Origin: VXMF01 sp965206775
GTDB lineage: Bacteria; Acidobacteriota; Terriglobia; Bryobacterales; UBA6623
Assembly: GCA_965206775.1 (NCBI GenBank)
Contig: CBDBKU010000002.1
Span: forward strand, 1,674,001 to 1,738,000
Length of the DNA stretch: 64,000 nucleotides
Direction of reading: 5' to 3'
A program made the translations under genes and the position numbers. This document shows, piece after piece, positions 1 to 8,013 of the stretch. Position 1 is the first letter of the stretch; each line of letters begins with the position of its first letter. Below the pieces are notes generated by a model, which worked only from the letters and a program-made list of their open reading frames with translations, was not told the DNA's origin and did no database searches.

Positions 1-1
1 C

Positions 2-346
2 TTCCAGCGAAAGCACTGGCCCGCGCTTGAGTCGCTGGGCGAGAGCTACTTAGCCCTGTCGCCCGGATCCTCCAAGACCCTATACAGAGTGGCCGTGGCG
101 GCGACCAACCAAGGTAAGTTTGATCGAGCGGAGAAGTTGTTGGAAGCTGTCTTCGCCCTTGGCGAAGAGGCACAATGGCCGAGGACTCACGTGATCATGG
201 GCTTGGTCCACGAGAACCGGTCTGACTTCGACAAGGCAGTCAAATCCTACCGAGCCTTTCTCCGCGTCGCGCCCGATGCGCCACTAGCCGAAGTCGTCAA
301 GAACAAGCTCGCTGACCTGACTGCTGTATCGGGCGTCAGACTGTAG
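2..346 (+). CDS. C-terminal part of a TPR-like protein (5' end outside window)
   Basis: The frame is open from base 2 to a TAG at 344-346 with no start in view, so this is the tail of a longer gene. The visible 114 residues have helix-pair character: one helix around FDRAEKLLEAVF, then HVIMGLVHENRSDFDKAVKSY followed by RAFLRVAPDAP, the spacing and A/G/Y/P pattern of a tetratricopeptide repeat. TPR proteins act as protein-protein scaffolds; nothing here indicates the partner. An internal GTG at 89 would give an 85-residue product, but the repeat pattern extends upstream of it, so I treat the gene as truncated by the window edge. The specific function is unknown. Confidence 0.6.
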   Translation, partial: FQRKHWPALESLGESYLALSPGSSKTLYRVAVAATNQGKFDRAEKLLEAVFALGEEAQWPRTHVIMGLVHENRSDFDKAVKSYRAFLRVAPDAPLAEVVKNKLADLTAVSGVRL

Positions 347-500
347 GAACGTCGCTCGCTGATCCGTTTTGCCGGAGACAAGCGCAGTCCGGTTCCTCAT
401 GCCAGTAGATGCTGTCCCGCCCCTCGAATAGGGAAGAATCTGCTCCGGCCGGCCACGATGCGCGTCGGCCCGCCCGAACCGGTTACCGCCGGGCGGACGG

Positions 501-1088
501 TCAGATCCGGTACAGCCCGTGCTTCCAGATGTACGCGGAGACGGCAGGCGGAGCGAGGTCAGCCAGGGTGCCGCCTATCTTTACGCGATGGCGGAGCACG
601 CTCGAAGAAGCTGGATGCGAGGACTCGATAATTCGCGCCTTTGGCGCGCATGTCGCTCCGGACGGAACCGGCTCGCAGCCCAGCCGGCCGACTACCAGGA
701 ACTCCACGGCCGCAATAACCCTCTCCACGTCGCGCCAGATCCCTATGTCCGCGAACGCGTCGGCTCCGATAATGAAGCGCAGGGGGTGCTTGAAGGCGAT
801 CGTCGAGCGGACGCGTTCCACCGTGTCAACCGAGTAATGCGGCTCCCCTCCTCGGCTAGGCTCCTCCAGCCGGCTGGCTTCGAGGCGCGGGTCCGCCGCA
901 CATGCCAGCTGGACCATGCGAAACCGGTGTTCGTACCCCGCATTGCAGGCGTCGGGCTTGTGCGGCGGTGTGCCGCTCGGCACGACAAGCACGCGATCCA
1001 GGGAGCAGGCATCCGCGGCCGCCAGAGCGGCGTGGATGTGGCCCTTGTGAATAGGGTCGAACGTACCGCCGAACAGTGCCAGCTTCAT
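501..1088 (-). CDS. nadD: Nicotinate-nucleotide adenylyltransferase NadD
   Basis: Transfers AMP from ATP to nicotinate mononucleotide to make deamido-NAD, the penultimate step of NAD synthesis, in the cytoplasm. The 195-residue protein begins MKLALFGGTFDPIHKGH, the nucleotidyltransferase GGTFDPxHxGH signature, and keeps a C-terminal SSS-x-LR element (about residues 165-170) equivalent to the family's ISSTxIR motif. The length is normal for NadD (190-215). Its ATG overlaps the stop of obg by four bases (ATGA), so translation is probably coupled; an obg-nadD arrangement is common in bacteria. No downstream rsfS is seen before the next gene. Confidence 0.93.
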   Translation of the reverse strand: MKLALFGGTFDPIHKGHIHAALAAADACSLDRVLVVPSGTPPHKPDACNAGYEHRFRMVQLACAADPRLEASRLEEPSRGGEPHYSVDTVERVRSTIAFKHPLRFIIGADAFADIGIWRDVERVIAAVEFLVVGRLGCEPVPSGATCAPKARIIESSHPASSSVLRHRVKIGGTLADLAPPAVSAYIWKHGLYRI

Positions 1089-2173
1089 GCGATAGCCTCC
1101 TTATTCTGCGGGGGTTCTGCGGCCTCCGTGCCCGGCGCGCCCGGGGCCGATGCGGCCTGTCGCTCGGCAGAGTCCCGGGCTTCGCGCACGCGCTCTCCGA
1201 CCTTGCGAACGAGGGAGTCGATACCCTCTCCGGTCACCGCCGAGATACCGTGGAAGGCCAGTCCCAAGGCGTCGCAATGTCGACGCAGCGCCTCCATTCG
1301 CTCCGGGTCTTGCATCGCGTCCAGCTTTGTCCCGGCTACGATGCACGGTTTTTCCGCCAGTCGGGGAGAGAAGCTCGACAGCTCTTTCGCGATGACCTCG
1401 TAGTCCTCGGCCGAGTCGCGGCCCGCGGCGTCACTGAGATCGACCATGTGGACGAGGATCTTGGTGCGCTCGATGTGTCGCAGGAAGCGATCGCCGAGGC
1501 CGTGCCCCTCGTGCGCTCCCTCGATCAGGCCGGGGATGTCAGCCACCAGGAAACTGTCGAATTCGCCAAGGTCGACGACACCGAGATTCGGCTGGAGGGT
1601 CGTGAACGGGTAATCCGCAATTTTCGGCTGTGCGGATGAGATGCGGGCAATCAGCGTGGACTTGCCCGCATTGGGGAAGCCGACTAGCCCGACGTCCGCG
1701 AGCAGCTTGAGTTTCAGGCTCAGTGTTGCGGACTGGCCTTCGGTTCCGTCCTCGGCAAATCGCGGCGCGCGGTTCGTCGAAGACTTGAAGCGCGTGTTCC
1801 CGCGGCCTCCATGGCCGCCCAGGGCTGCGAGGAACTGTTGTTCCGGCCCGTCGAAATCCCGCAGCAGTTCCCCCGTTTCCGCGTCGTAGACGAGAGTGCC
1901 CGCCGGCACCTCGATCACCAAGTCCTTTCCGGTGCGGCCCGTACAGTTGCTGCCTTCGCCGTGGCGTCCCCTCTCGGCCTTCTGCTCGGGCTGGAATCGG
2001 AACTTCGTCAGCGTGTTGATGCGGCTGGTCGACCGGAGGATGACGCTGCCGCCATCCCCTCCATCCCCTCCCGAGGGCCCGCCCTTCGGGACGAACTTCT
2101 CGCGACGGAACGCGACACAGCCGTTGCCGCCCTTGCCCGCCTTCACCCTGACAACTGCCTCGTCGACGAACAT
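1085..2173 (-). CDS. obg: GTPase Obg/CgtA
   Basis: Ribosome-associated GTPase involved in late 50S assembly and stress control. Residues 1-158 form the glycine-rich Obg fold (GGPSGGDGGDGG near residue 32). The G domain follows, with P-loop GFPNAGKST (about 165), G3 DIPGLIEGAHEGHGLG (about 212), a G4 motif reading TKLD instead of NKxD (about 284) and G5 SAVTGEG. The last 30 residues are a short Ala/Pro/Glu-rich tail. At 362 residues it is within the family range. rplU and rpmA, which often precede obg, are not upstream; instead thiG diverges from it. nadD follows with a four-base overlap. The G4 Thr is a tolerated variant, not evidence of inactivity. Confidence 0.95.
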   Translation of the reverse strand: MFVDEAVVRVKAGKGGNGCVAFRREKFVPKGGPSGGDGGDGGSVILRSTSRINTLTKFRFQPEQKAERGRHGEGSNCTGRTGKDLVIEVPAGTLVYDAETGELLRDFDGPEQQFLAALGGHGGRGNTRFKSSTNRAPRFAEDGTEGQSATLSLKLKLLADVGLVGFPNAGKSTLIARISSAQPKIADYPFTTLQPNLGVVDLGEFDSFLVADIPGLIEGAHEGHGLGDRFLRHIERTKILVHMVDLSDAAGRDSAEDYEVIAKELSSFSPRLAEKPCIVAGTKLDAMQDPERMEALRRHCDALGLAFHGISAVTGEGIDSLVRKVGERVREARDSAERQAASAPGAPGTEAAEPPQNKEAIA

Positions 2174-2266
2174 AGCCCTGCAGTTATCTTGGCAGGCGCG
2201 CCGGCAACGGGGCGGATGGCCAGCCGGGATGCGAACCGAAGCGCGCGCACAGGCTACTATCGAAGC

Positions 2267-3037
2267 ATGAGCTTACGCATCGCGGATCGTGAATTCATGT
2301 CGCGCCTGATCGTCGGCACGGGCAAGTACCGCAGCTTCGAGGAGATGCAGCGGTGCCATCGCGTTTCCGGCTCTGAGATGGTGACGGTTGCGGTGAGACG
2401 GGTGAGTCTGAGCGACCGCTCGAAGGAATCCCTGCTGGGCTACATCGATCGCGAGGAGATGTTCATCCTGCCGAACACCGCGGCCTGCTACACGGCCGAT
2501 GACGCGATCCGAACGGCTCGCCTGGCTCGGGAAGTGGGCTTGTCGAACTGGATCAAGCTCGAAGTGATCGGCGATCCCGAGACGCTCTTTCCGGATACGG
2601 AAGGCCTGCTGGCCGCGACGCGGCAGCTAGTCAAGGAAGGATTTGTCGTGCTGCCGTACACCAGCGACGACCTGATCGTGGCGAGGAAGCTCATCGATGC
2701 CGGCGCCGCCGCGGTGATGCCGCTCGCTGCGCCGATTGGGTCGGGCCTTGGCGTCCAGAATCCGGCCAACCTGCGTATTCTGCGCGAGAAGATCACCTCC
2801 GTTCCTCTGATTGTGGATGCCGGAGTGGGAACGGCTTCCGACGCTGTGAAAGCCATGGAGCTAGGTGCCGACGGCGTCTTGATGAATACCGCTATTGCCT
2901 TGGCGGACGACGCCGTGAAGATGGCGGAGTCGATGAAGCTGGCGGTGCAGTCCGGCCGGCTTGCGTACGAGGCCGGGCGCATGCCCAGGAAGCTATACGC
3001 AAGCGCGAGCTCGCCTCTGGAAGGCGTGATCGGCTGA
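2267..3037 (+). CDS. thiG: Thiazole synthase ThiG
   Basis: Builds the thiazole phosphate ring of thiamine from deoxyxylulose 5-phosphate, dehydroglycine and sulfur carried on ThiS. The chosen ATG gives 256 residues, the usual ThiG length, starting MSLRIADREFMSRLIVGTGKY. The Schiff-base lysine lies in WIKLEVIGDP (about residue 99) and the phosphate-binding loops are GSGLGVQNP and DAGVGTASDA (about 160-190). The N-terminal GTGKY and the VRR after TVAV are also family hallmarks. The frame is open further upstream but only as the antisense of obg. No thiS, thiH, thiF or thiE is present in the window, and no TPP riboswitch is visible upstream, so the partners must be elsewhere. Confidence 0.93.
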   Translation: MSLRIADREFMSRLIVGTGKYRSFEEMQRCHRVSGSEMVTVAVRRVSLSDRSKESLLGYIDREEMFILPNTAACYTADDAIRTARLAREVGLSNWIKLEVIGDPETLFPDTEGLLAATRQLVKEGFVVLPYTSDDLIVARKLIDAGAAAVMPLAAPIGSGLGVQNPANLRILREKITSVPLIVDAGVGTASDAVKAMELGADGVLMNTAIALADDAVKMAESMKLAVQSGRLAYEAGRMPRKLYASASSPLEGVIG

Positions 3038-3069
3038 GCCGGCCCTTTTTCGGTCGCGTCTGCGGGAGA

Positions 3070-4500
3070 TCAGGCCGCCTCGATGGCTGGCTCGGTCCAG
3101 GGTCGGTCGATCTGCCAGGACTCGAGGTTCTCCGTCCAGGCCTGGCGTCGCGAGCGTAGCATCGCGAGGGTGTCGCTGTCGTCGGAGGAGCCGGCTAGGT
3201 TAACGGTTTCCTGTGGGTCGACAGCGAGGTGGTACATCTCCTCGTGCGGAGGCTGGGCCTCAGGGAAGACGAAGTACTTCCAGTCGCCGGTGTGGACCCC
3301 TTCGCTCTTGGGAACGCCTGGATTCTCGAACAGATGCTCGTAGAACCATTCCTGCCGCCATTCCACCGATTCGCCGCGTGCCAGGGGCATCAAGTTGCGT
3401 CCGTTCATGCTCTCGGGGGCGTCGAGGCCAGCGGCGCTGAGGATTGTCGGACACACGTCGATGTTCAGAGTCATCTCGGACCGCCTGGTGCCCGCGCGAT
3501 GGGGCAGGCGGGGATCCCGCACGATCATCGGAGTGCGGATGGATTCCTCGTGCATGTACCACTTGCCGGCCCAGCCGCGCTCTCCTAGGAAGAACCCGTT
3601 GTCGCCCGCGAAGATCACGACGGTGTTGTCGAGCTGGCCCATCGAGCCGATCTTTTCGAGCATGCGACCGATCTGAATGTCGACGCCGTGAATCAGGGCG
3701 TAGTAGCGCTTGACTGACTCCTCCCACTTCTCGGGGGTGCCGAACCGTCGGTCCCATCGGATCCGGCTTTCGGTGCTGGCCTTGAGAAACTCGGGCAGCG
3801 AGTCGTAGTACGATCCGTCCATGTGCGGGAACGGCTGCAACCGCAATCCGTCGTACATGTCATCCAGTCGCGGATCGTTGATGAAATACGGATCGACTCT
3901 GTCCTGGACATGCGGGGCCTTGAAGCTCACCGAGAGATTCCAAGGCTGGCCGACCGCGGATCCCTCCAGGAAGTCGATCGCCTGGTTGCCTAGATGCTCC
4001 GTCATGTGCGCCCGTCCGGGTACGAGGTACTGTCCCTGGCCCGGCCAGCCTTCGAAGTAGTCATAGCGCGAGGCGGCATCCTCGATGTGCTGGGCCCGGC
4101 CCACCCCGTACTTGCCAATGAACCCCGTGCGGTAACCGGCTTCGCGCAGGCGGACAGGGTAGCTGAGGGCGTGCTGCTCCTCGCTCAACGGCGTGGCGAA
4201 TCCATGGATTCCGTGGCAGCGGGCATAAAGGCCCGTAAAGAACGAGGCTCTGGAGACAGCGCAAATCGACGTGGTGACGTAGTTGTTCGTGAACATTACG
4301 CCTTCGCTTGCCAGGCGGTCCATGTTCGGCGTGCGGATGATGGGGTTCCCGCCTGCGCCGAACATGTCGAAGCGCTGGTCGTCGGTGAGCAGGAAGAGGA
4401 TGTTCGGAGGGCGTACGGGTTCGGATCCAGGGCCGCACGCGAAGCTCGCCGCAGCTGTTGCACCCAGTGTGCCGAGGAGTTCACGGCGGGTCTGTCGCAT
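3070..4500 (-). CDS. Exported sulfatase, arylsulfatase type, CxVSR variant
   Basis: Predicted sulfate-ester hydrolase of the alkaline-phosphatase superfamily. The N-terminus has a twin arginine (RRELLG, residue 5) followed by a lipobox ending at Cys22 (ASFAC), so it is probably TAT-exported and lipidated. Metal ligands are visible at D40-D41 (LLTDDQR) and in the later AGDNGFF stretch. The formylglycine motif is C80-A-V-S-R84; the normal motif is C-x-(P/A)-S-R, so the Pro/Ala is Val here. The remainder (GKWYMHEESIRTPMIVRDP, ending in the short C-terminal subdomain) is typical, and 476 residues is normal. It converges on thiG and diverges from folP. The substrate cannot be told from sequence. 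Confidence 0.88.
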   Translation of the reverse strand: MRQTRRELLGTLGATAAASFACGPGSEPVRPPNILFLLTDDQRFDMFGAGGNPIIRTPNMDRLASEGVMFTNNYVTTSICAVSRASFFTGLYARCHGIHGFATPLSEEQHALSYPVRLREAGYRTGFIGKYGVGRAQHIEDAASRYDYFEGWPGQGQYLVPGRAHMTEHLGNQAIDFLEGSAVGQPWNLSVSFKAPHVQDRVDPYFINDPRLDDMYDGLRLQPFPHMDGSYYDSLPEFLKASTESRIRWDRRFGTPEKWEESVKRYYALIHGVDIQIGRMLEKIGSMGQLDNTVVIFAGDNGFFLGERGWAGKWYMHEESIRTPMIVRDPRLPHRAGTRRSEMTLNIDVCPTILSAAGLDAPESMNGRNLMPLARGESVEWRQEWFYEHLFENPGVPKSEGVHTGDWKYFVFPEAQPPHEEMYHLAVDPQETVNLAGSSDDSDTLAMLRSRRQAWTENLESWQIDRPWTEPAIEAA

Positions 4501-4572
4501 CGCAGAGCAAGCATATCAGAGCGGCCGAGCTTCGCAGGCGCACCGACCCCTCGGTCGGTAGACAATGGGAGC

Positions 4573-5403
4573 TTGGCGGCTCGACGCCAGTGCTTCCGGT
4601 CCCCCCGCACGCTCGTGATGGGAATTCTGAACGTGACGCCGGACTCGTTCTCCGATGGCGGCCGGTACTGGGGTGCGGAGCTGGCAGTCGAGCGAGGACT
4701 CGAAATGGTCCGCGAGGGAGCCGATTTCGTCGACATCGGCGGAGAAAGCACGCGTCCCGGTTCCGCGGCGGTGAGCGAGTCCGAGGAGCTTCGTCGGGTC
4801 CTGCCGGTCGTCGAGGCGATGGCTGCCAAGGCTGGTGTGCCGATTTCCATCGACACCCAAAAACCGGCCGTTGCAAGGCGGTGCCTGGAGGCGGGCGCTG
4901 CCATCTTGAACGACGTGGGCGGCCTGCGCGATCCGGCGATGGCGGCGGTCGCCGCGGAACTTGGGGCGGCCGTCGTTGTCATGCACATGCGGGGAACTCC
5001 TTCTACGATGCAGCGCGACACCGCTTATGGCGATCTGGTGTCGGAGGTCAAGGAGTACTTGGAAACGCAGGCGGCGGTCGCGGAACGCGCGGGCGTCGAG
5101 GAAATCGCGGTCGATCCGGGCCTTGGCTTCGGCAAGACAGCGGGACAGAACTTTGCGATCCTTGCAGGATTGCGCCGAATCGAGGAATCAGGGTACCCGG
5201 TCCTGATCGGTCCGTCTCGGAAGTCCTTTCTCGGAAGCCTGACTGACAGGCTCCCGACCGAGGAAAGGCTTGAGGGCACGCTGGCTGCCGTCGCCGCCGG
5301 CGTGATGAACGGGGCTCGGATCGTGCGCGTGCACGACGTGAAGCCATGCCGGCGCCTGCTAGATGTGCTCGATGCCGTTGCGGAGGCGGGCGATGCAGGA
5401 TAG
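4573..5403 (+). CDS. folP: Dihydropteroate synthase FolP
   Basis: Condenses para-aminobenzoate with dihydropterin pyrophosphate to give dihydropteroate in folate synthesis. Family motifs are clear: MGILNVTPDSFSDGG (first strand), DIGGESTRPG, SIDTQKPAVA, DPGLGFGKT, IGPSRKSF and the terminal VRVHDV. The start is uncertain. The ATG at 4618 sits inside the conserved first strand and would remove residues normally present (RTLV), so I prefer the TTG at 4573, giving 276 residues; the GTG at 4615 is another option. The stop overlaps folB by 11 bases, so folP-folB-folK form one translationally coupled operon. The sulfatase gene upstream diverges. Confidence 0.92.
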   Translation: MAARRQCFRSPRTLVMGILNVTPDSFSDGGRYWGAELAVERGLEMVREGADFVDIGGESTRPGSAAVSESEELRRVLPVVEAMAAKAGVPISIDTQKPAVARRCLEAGAAILNDVGGLRDPAMAAVAAELGAAVVVMHMRGTPSTMQRDTAYGDLVSEVKEYLETQAAVAERAGVEEIAVDPGLGFGKTAGQNFAILAGLRRIEESGYPVLIGPSRKSFLGSLTDRLPTEERLEGTLAAVAAGVMNGARIVRVHDVKPCRRLLDVLDAVAEAGDAG

Positions 5404-5758
5404 GGTCCTGATTCCAGACATTCCGGTCAAGACTCGGGTCGGCTGCACCGAGGACGAGCGTCGACACCCGCAAACAGTTTTCGTTGACATTGAGCTGCGA
5501 TGCGACCTGGCCCCGGCGGCGCGAACGGATTTGATTGCAGATGCGATTGACTACGTTTGCGTGCGCGAAGAGGCGGAAGGTGTGTCACTGGAACGTCCCT
5601 ACGCGTTAATCGAGACGATCGCCGAACGGATCGCCTTCAGACTGCTCGAGGTGTTCCCGGCCGACGAAGCTCTGGTGCGGGTGCGGAAGCCGTCCGCCTT
5701 GGCAGAGTTTGGCGTCCCATGGGCCGGGGTCGAGGTCGTGCGGAGAAGGGATGGCTAG
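5393..5758 (+). CDS. folB: Dihydroneopterin aldolase FolB
   Basis: Cleaves 7,8-dihydroneopterin to 6-hydroxymethyl-dihydropterin and glycolaldehyde. The 121-residue protein has the FolB core: a start of the type VxIPDIPVKTRVGCTEDER, the strand VFVDIELRCDL, the element AIDYVCVREEAE, then LIETIAERIA containing the conserved Glu, and the C-terminal VRVRKPSAL with its catalytic Lys. The ATG at 5393 places the usual short N-terminus in front of the first strand; a longer upstream frame overlaps folP too far. The start lies 11 bases inside folP and the stop overlaps folK by eight bases. Confidence 0.88.
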   Translation: MQDRVLIPDIPVKTRVGCTEDERRHPQTVFVDIELRCDLAPAARTDLIADAIDYVCVREEAEGVSLERPYALIETIAERIAFRLLEVFPADEALVRVRKPSALAEFGVPWAGVEVVRRRDG

Positions 5759-6242
5759 GGCGTACCTAGGGCTCGGCTCGAATGTCGGCAACAGGCGCGA
5801 GCACCTGGAGTACGCGATCCGCGAACTGGCTCAGCATGGCACTGTCCTGGCTAGGTCGCCACTGATCGAGACGGAGCCGGTGGACTGTCCCAGCGGGGGG
5901 ATGTTCTTGAATGGGTGCACGTGCCTGGAGACCGCGCTAGACCCTTGGGAATTGCTTGCCGTTTCGATGGGAATCGAGAGCGCCCGGGGACGCGAGAGGC
6001 GAATTCGAAACGAACCTCGGGTGCTCGACATCGATCTCCTGTTGATCGACAATCAAGTAATTGCAAAAGAGGGACTTATGGTCCCTCATCCCAAGATGCA
6101 CGAGAGAAGATTCGTCTTGGAGCCGCTAGCCATGATTGCGCCCCAAGCGATCCATCCCGGATGCTCGCTGACTATACGGGAGTTGCTCGAACGCTTGAGT
6201 TCGGCGGTGCCGGATGATGTGACTTTCGGGCTGGCGTTGTAA
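5751..6242 (+). CDS. folK: 2-amino-4-hydroxy-6-hydroxymethyldihydropteridine diphosphokinase FolK
   Basis: Transfers pyrophosphate from ATP to hydroxymethyl-dihydropterin, supplying the FolP substrate. The ATG at 5751 gives 163 residues beginning MARAYLGLGSNVGNRREHL, the invariant HPPK opening. The catalytic loop is present as RERRIRNEPRVLDIDLLL (about residues 80-97), with the two Asp that bind Mg2+, and PHPKMHERRFVLEPLA follows. In most HPPKs the loop reads RWGPRxLDLDIL; RIRNEPRVLDIDLLL is a mild variant. It is the last gene of the folP-folB-folK run. A decayed gene on the opposite strand abuts its stop codon. Confidence 0.9.
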   Translation: MARAYLGLGSNVGNRREHLEYAIRELAQHGTVLARSPLIETEPVDCPSGGMFLNGCTCLETALDPWELLAVSMGIESARGRERRIRNEPRVLDIDLLLIDNQVIAKEGLMVPHPKMHERRFVLEPLAMIAPQAIHPGCSLTIRELLERLSSAVPDDVTFGLAL

Positions 6243-6466
6243 ATTGCCACAACTATAGAACCGCTGCCGATCGGGTAGTCGCGGTGGCACAAGGCGTTCG
6301 CCAATGCTTCGTCTGTCGCGAGAACTAGTGGCCCGTCGATCCGGTCGAAGCGATTCGCCTCGATCCGAAAGGCAAGGGGCAGCCTGTCCCGCAGGACCTG
6401 CTGGGCGGCCCCCGCAAGAACGAAGGTCATTCCTGGCACTTGATATCCGCTCGTGAAGTGGAACTG
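6243..6466 (-). pseudogene. Remnant of an AlbA_2/COG2865-type ATP-binding protein
   Basis: About 75 codons on the minus strand resemble the middle of AlbA_2 (Schlafen-like) putative transcriptional regulators/helicases of COG2865. The stretch DEALANALCHRDYPIGSGS followed by IVVAIYN matches the family pattern (R)EALVNALxHRDYSxxGGSxxxAIYDDR. The similarity ends abruptly near the folK stop, where the family would continue with a SPGxLP segment, and a stop codon precedes it upstream; no N-terminal AlbA_2 domain can be read in the next 370 bases. It is therefore a fragment, probably from a larger lost gene. The family assignment is from motif recognition only. Confidence 0.5.
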
Positions 6467-6835
6467 CTATGGATCCGGACCATGATGGGACCGCGAGTCT
6501 CCGCCCTCCTGGAATCCTCGATCTTGCCAGCACCATTGCATGGACGAGGAGCCTCAAGTGCAGGCACGCCCGTCTTTTCGGGAATCGGGAACTCGCACGC
6601 TGATTGTGAGTTCCTTATCTGTTTGCAGTAGGGGCACCTGACGACACGATTCTGCGCACCGCTGGCAGGACTCGAGCGTTGCGATCGAGTTCGGTGGTTC
6701 GATTTCGAGCGGCATCGGCAATCAGCGAGGACCGCCTGCCACCCGAACGCTCGGGTGCCAGGGACGCCCCTGATTTCGCTGAGACGCGTCTCCTCAGCCG
6801 GTCGGCGCATCGGCGCGCCCGATCGAAGAGCGCGC
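6467..6835. other. Non-coding or decayed spacer, nothing recognised
   Basis: All six frames were read between the AlbA_2-like remnant and the end of ddl. Open stretches exist but none has a recognisable motif, plausible start or ribosome binding site. It may be the decayed 5' part of the same lost gene. Confidence 0.4.
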
Positions 6836-7891
6836 CTAGTTCGGGTCGAACCGGATCCGCCGGTTCCGCTCGTGCTGGCAGAAGGCGAACTCGATCAGGC
6901 GTTCGACTAGGGCCGGAAATGGTAGCCCGCTGAATTCCCACATTCTCGGGTACATGCTGATCGCAGTGAATCCCGGCATCGTATTCACCTCGTTGACCCA
7001 GATCTCCCCCGTTCGCGTCTCAATGAAGAAATCGACACGGGCCAGGCCTGAGCAACCCACTGCTCGGTACGCCTTGAGCGCCAGGTCCCGAAGCAACCGT
7101 CCCTCCTCGTCCGTAACTGCCGCAGGAACGCGAAGCTCGACGGTGTCTGTCACGTACTTGGTTTCGTAGTCGTAAAAACTTCCCTCCGTGACGATCTCCC
7201 CGGGGAAGGACACGGCCGGATTCTCGTTTCCGAGGACGCCGCACTCGATCTCCCGCGCGACTACCGCAGGTTCGACGATGACTTTCTTGTCGAATTCGGC
7301 GGCGTACTCGAGAGCGTCCGCGAGGCTCTCCCGGTCGACCGCCTTGCGAATGCCCACCGACGATCCGAGATTGGCAGGTTTCACGAACGCTGGATAGCCG
7401 ATCCTTTCCTCGATTTCGCCGTGCCGCTCGCCCAGTTCACCCCATCTGACCGTGACGTGCTCCAAAGTCGGAACGCCATGACTGCGGAACAGGCACTTCA
7501 TGACGTCCTTGTCCATTCCGCAAGCCGAACCAAGGACGCCCGAGCCCACGTACGGTACATCCGCCAGATCCAGGAAACCTTGAACCCGGCCGTCCTCTCC
7601 GTACGGACCGTGGAGCACAGGGAACACCACGTCGAAGCCCTTCGACAGGCCGGGCTCGTGATGGAACTCGACGCGACCCAAGCTGCACTTGGCAAAGACC
7701 TCGCCCGGCAGCAGCGCTGCCGACTGCTCGGGTTCCAACCAGCGCCCGGTCCGCTCGATGGCCACCGGTACTGCCTTGTACGTTTCGCCGTCCAGCGCCG
7801 CGATAATCGATGCCGCCGAACGGACGGAGACTTCGTGCTCGCTCGAACGTCCACCGAAAAGAACGGCGACACGTGTCTTCTGGGAAGCCAT
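6836..7891 (-). CDS. ddl: D-alanine--D-alanine ligase
   Basis: Joins two D-alanines with ATP for peptidoglycan precursors. ATP-grasp fold: the N-terminal VAVLFGGRSSEHEVSVRSA is the Ddl signature, followed by GPYGEDGRVQGFLDL, FVKPANLGSSVGI (ATP loop), VEPAVVAREIECGVLG and the metal/substrate end VNEVNTMPGFTAISMYP. The ATG at 7891 gives 351 residues, matching the longer DdlA-type enzymes; the upstream extension in the same frame has no motif. It stands alone here, not in a mur/fts cluster, and diverges from asnS across about 120 bases. Confidence 0.93.
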   Translation of the reverse strand: MASQKTRVAVLFGGRSSEHEVSVRSAASIIAALDGETYKAVPVAIERTGRWLEPEQSAALLPGEVFAKCSLGRVEFHHEPGLSKGFDVVFPVLHGPYGEDGRVQGFLDLADVPYVGSGVLGSACGMDKDVMKCLFRSHGVPTLEHVTVRWGELGERHGEIEERIGYPAFVKPANLGSSVGIRKAVDRESLADALEYAAEFDKKVIVEPAVVAREIECGVLGNENPAVSFPGEIVTEGSFYDYETKYVTDTVELRVPAAVTDEEGRLLRDLALKAYRAVGCSGLARVDFFIETRTGEIWVNEVNTMPGFTAISMYPRMWEFSGLPFPALVERLIEFAFCQHERNRRIRFDPN

Positions 7892-8013
7892 TTGTGATCG
7901 TTGTCGTGCGGGACGGCCCCCTATGCGAACGGAATCCGCGCCAAGGGCGGGCAAACCCCAGCGCTCGGACCCGGCTGCCCGCCCGAAACCGACCGATCCT
8001 GCACACTAACAGT

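Noticed and set aside
1811..2266. Upstream extension of thiG by about 150 codons
   Set aside because: It lies antisense to obg and lacks any ThiG homology; the ATG at 2267 fits the family length.
2180..2266. TPP riboswitch before thiG
   Set aside because: Neither the CTGAGA nor the ACCTGA core element is present in the short leader.
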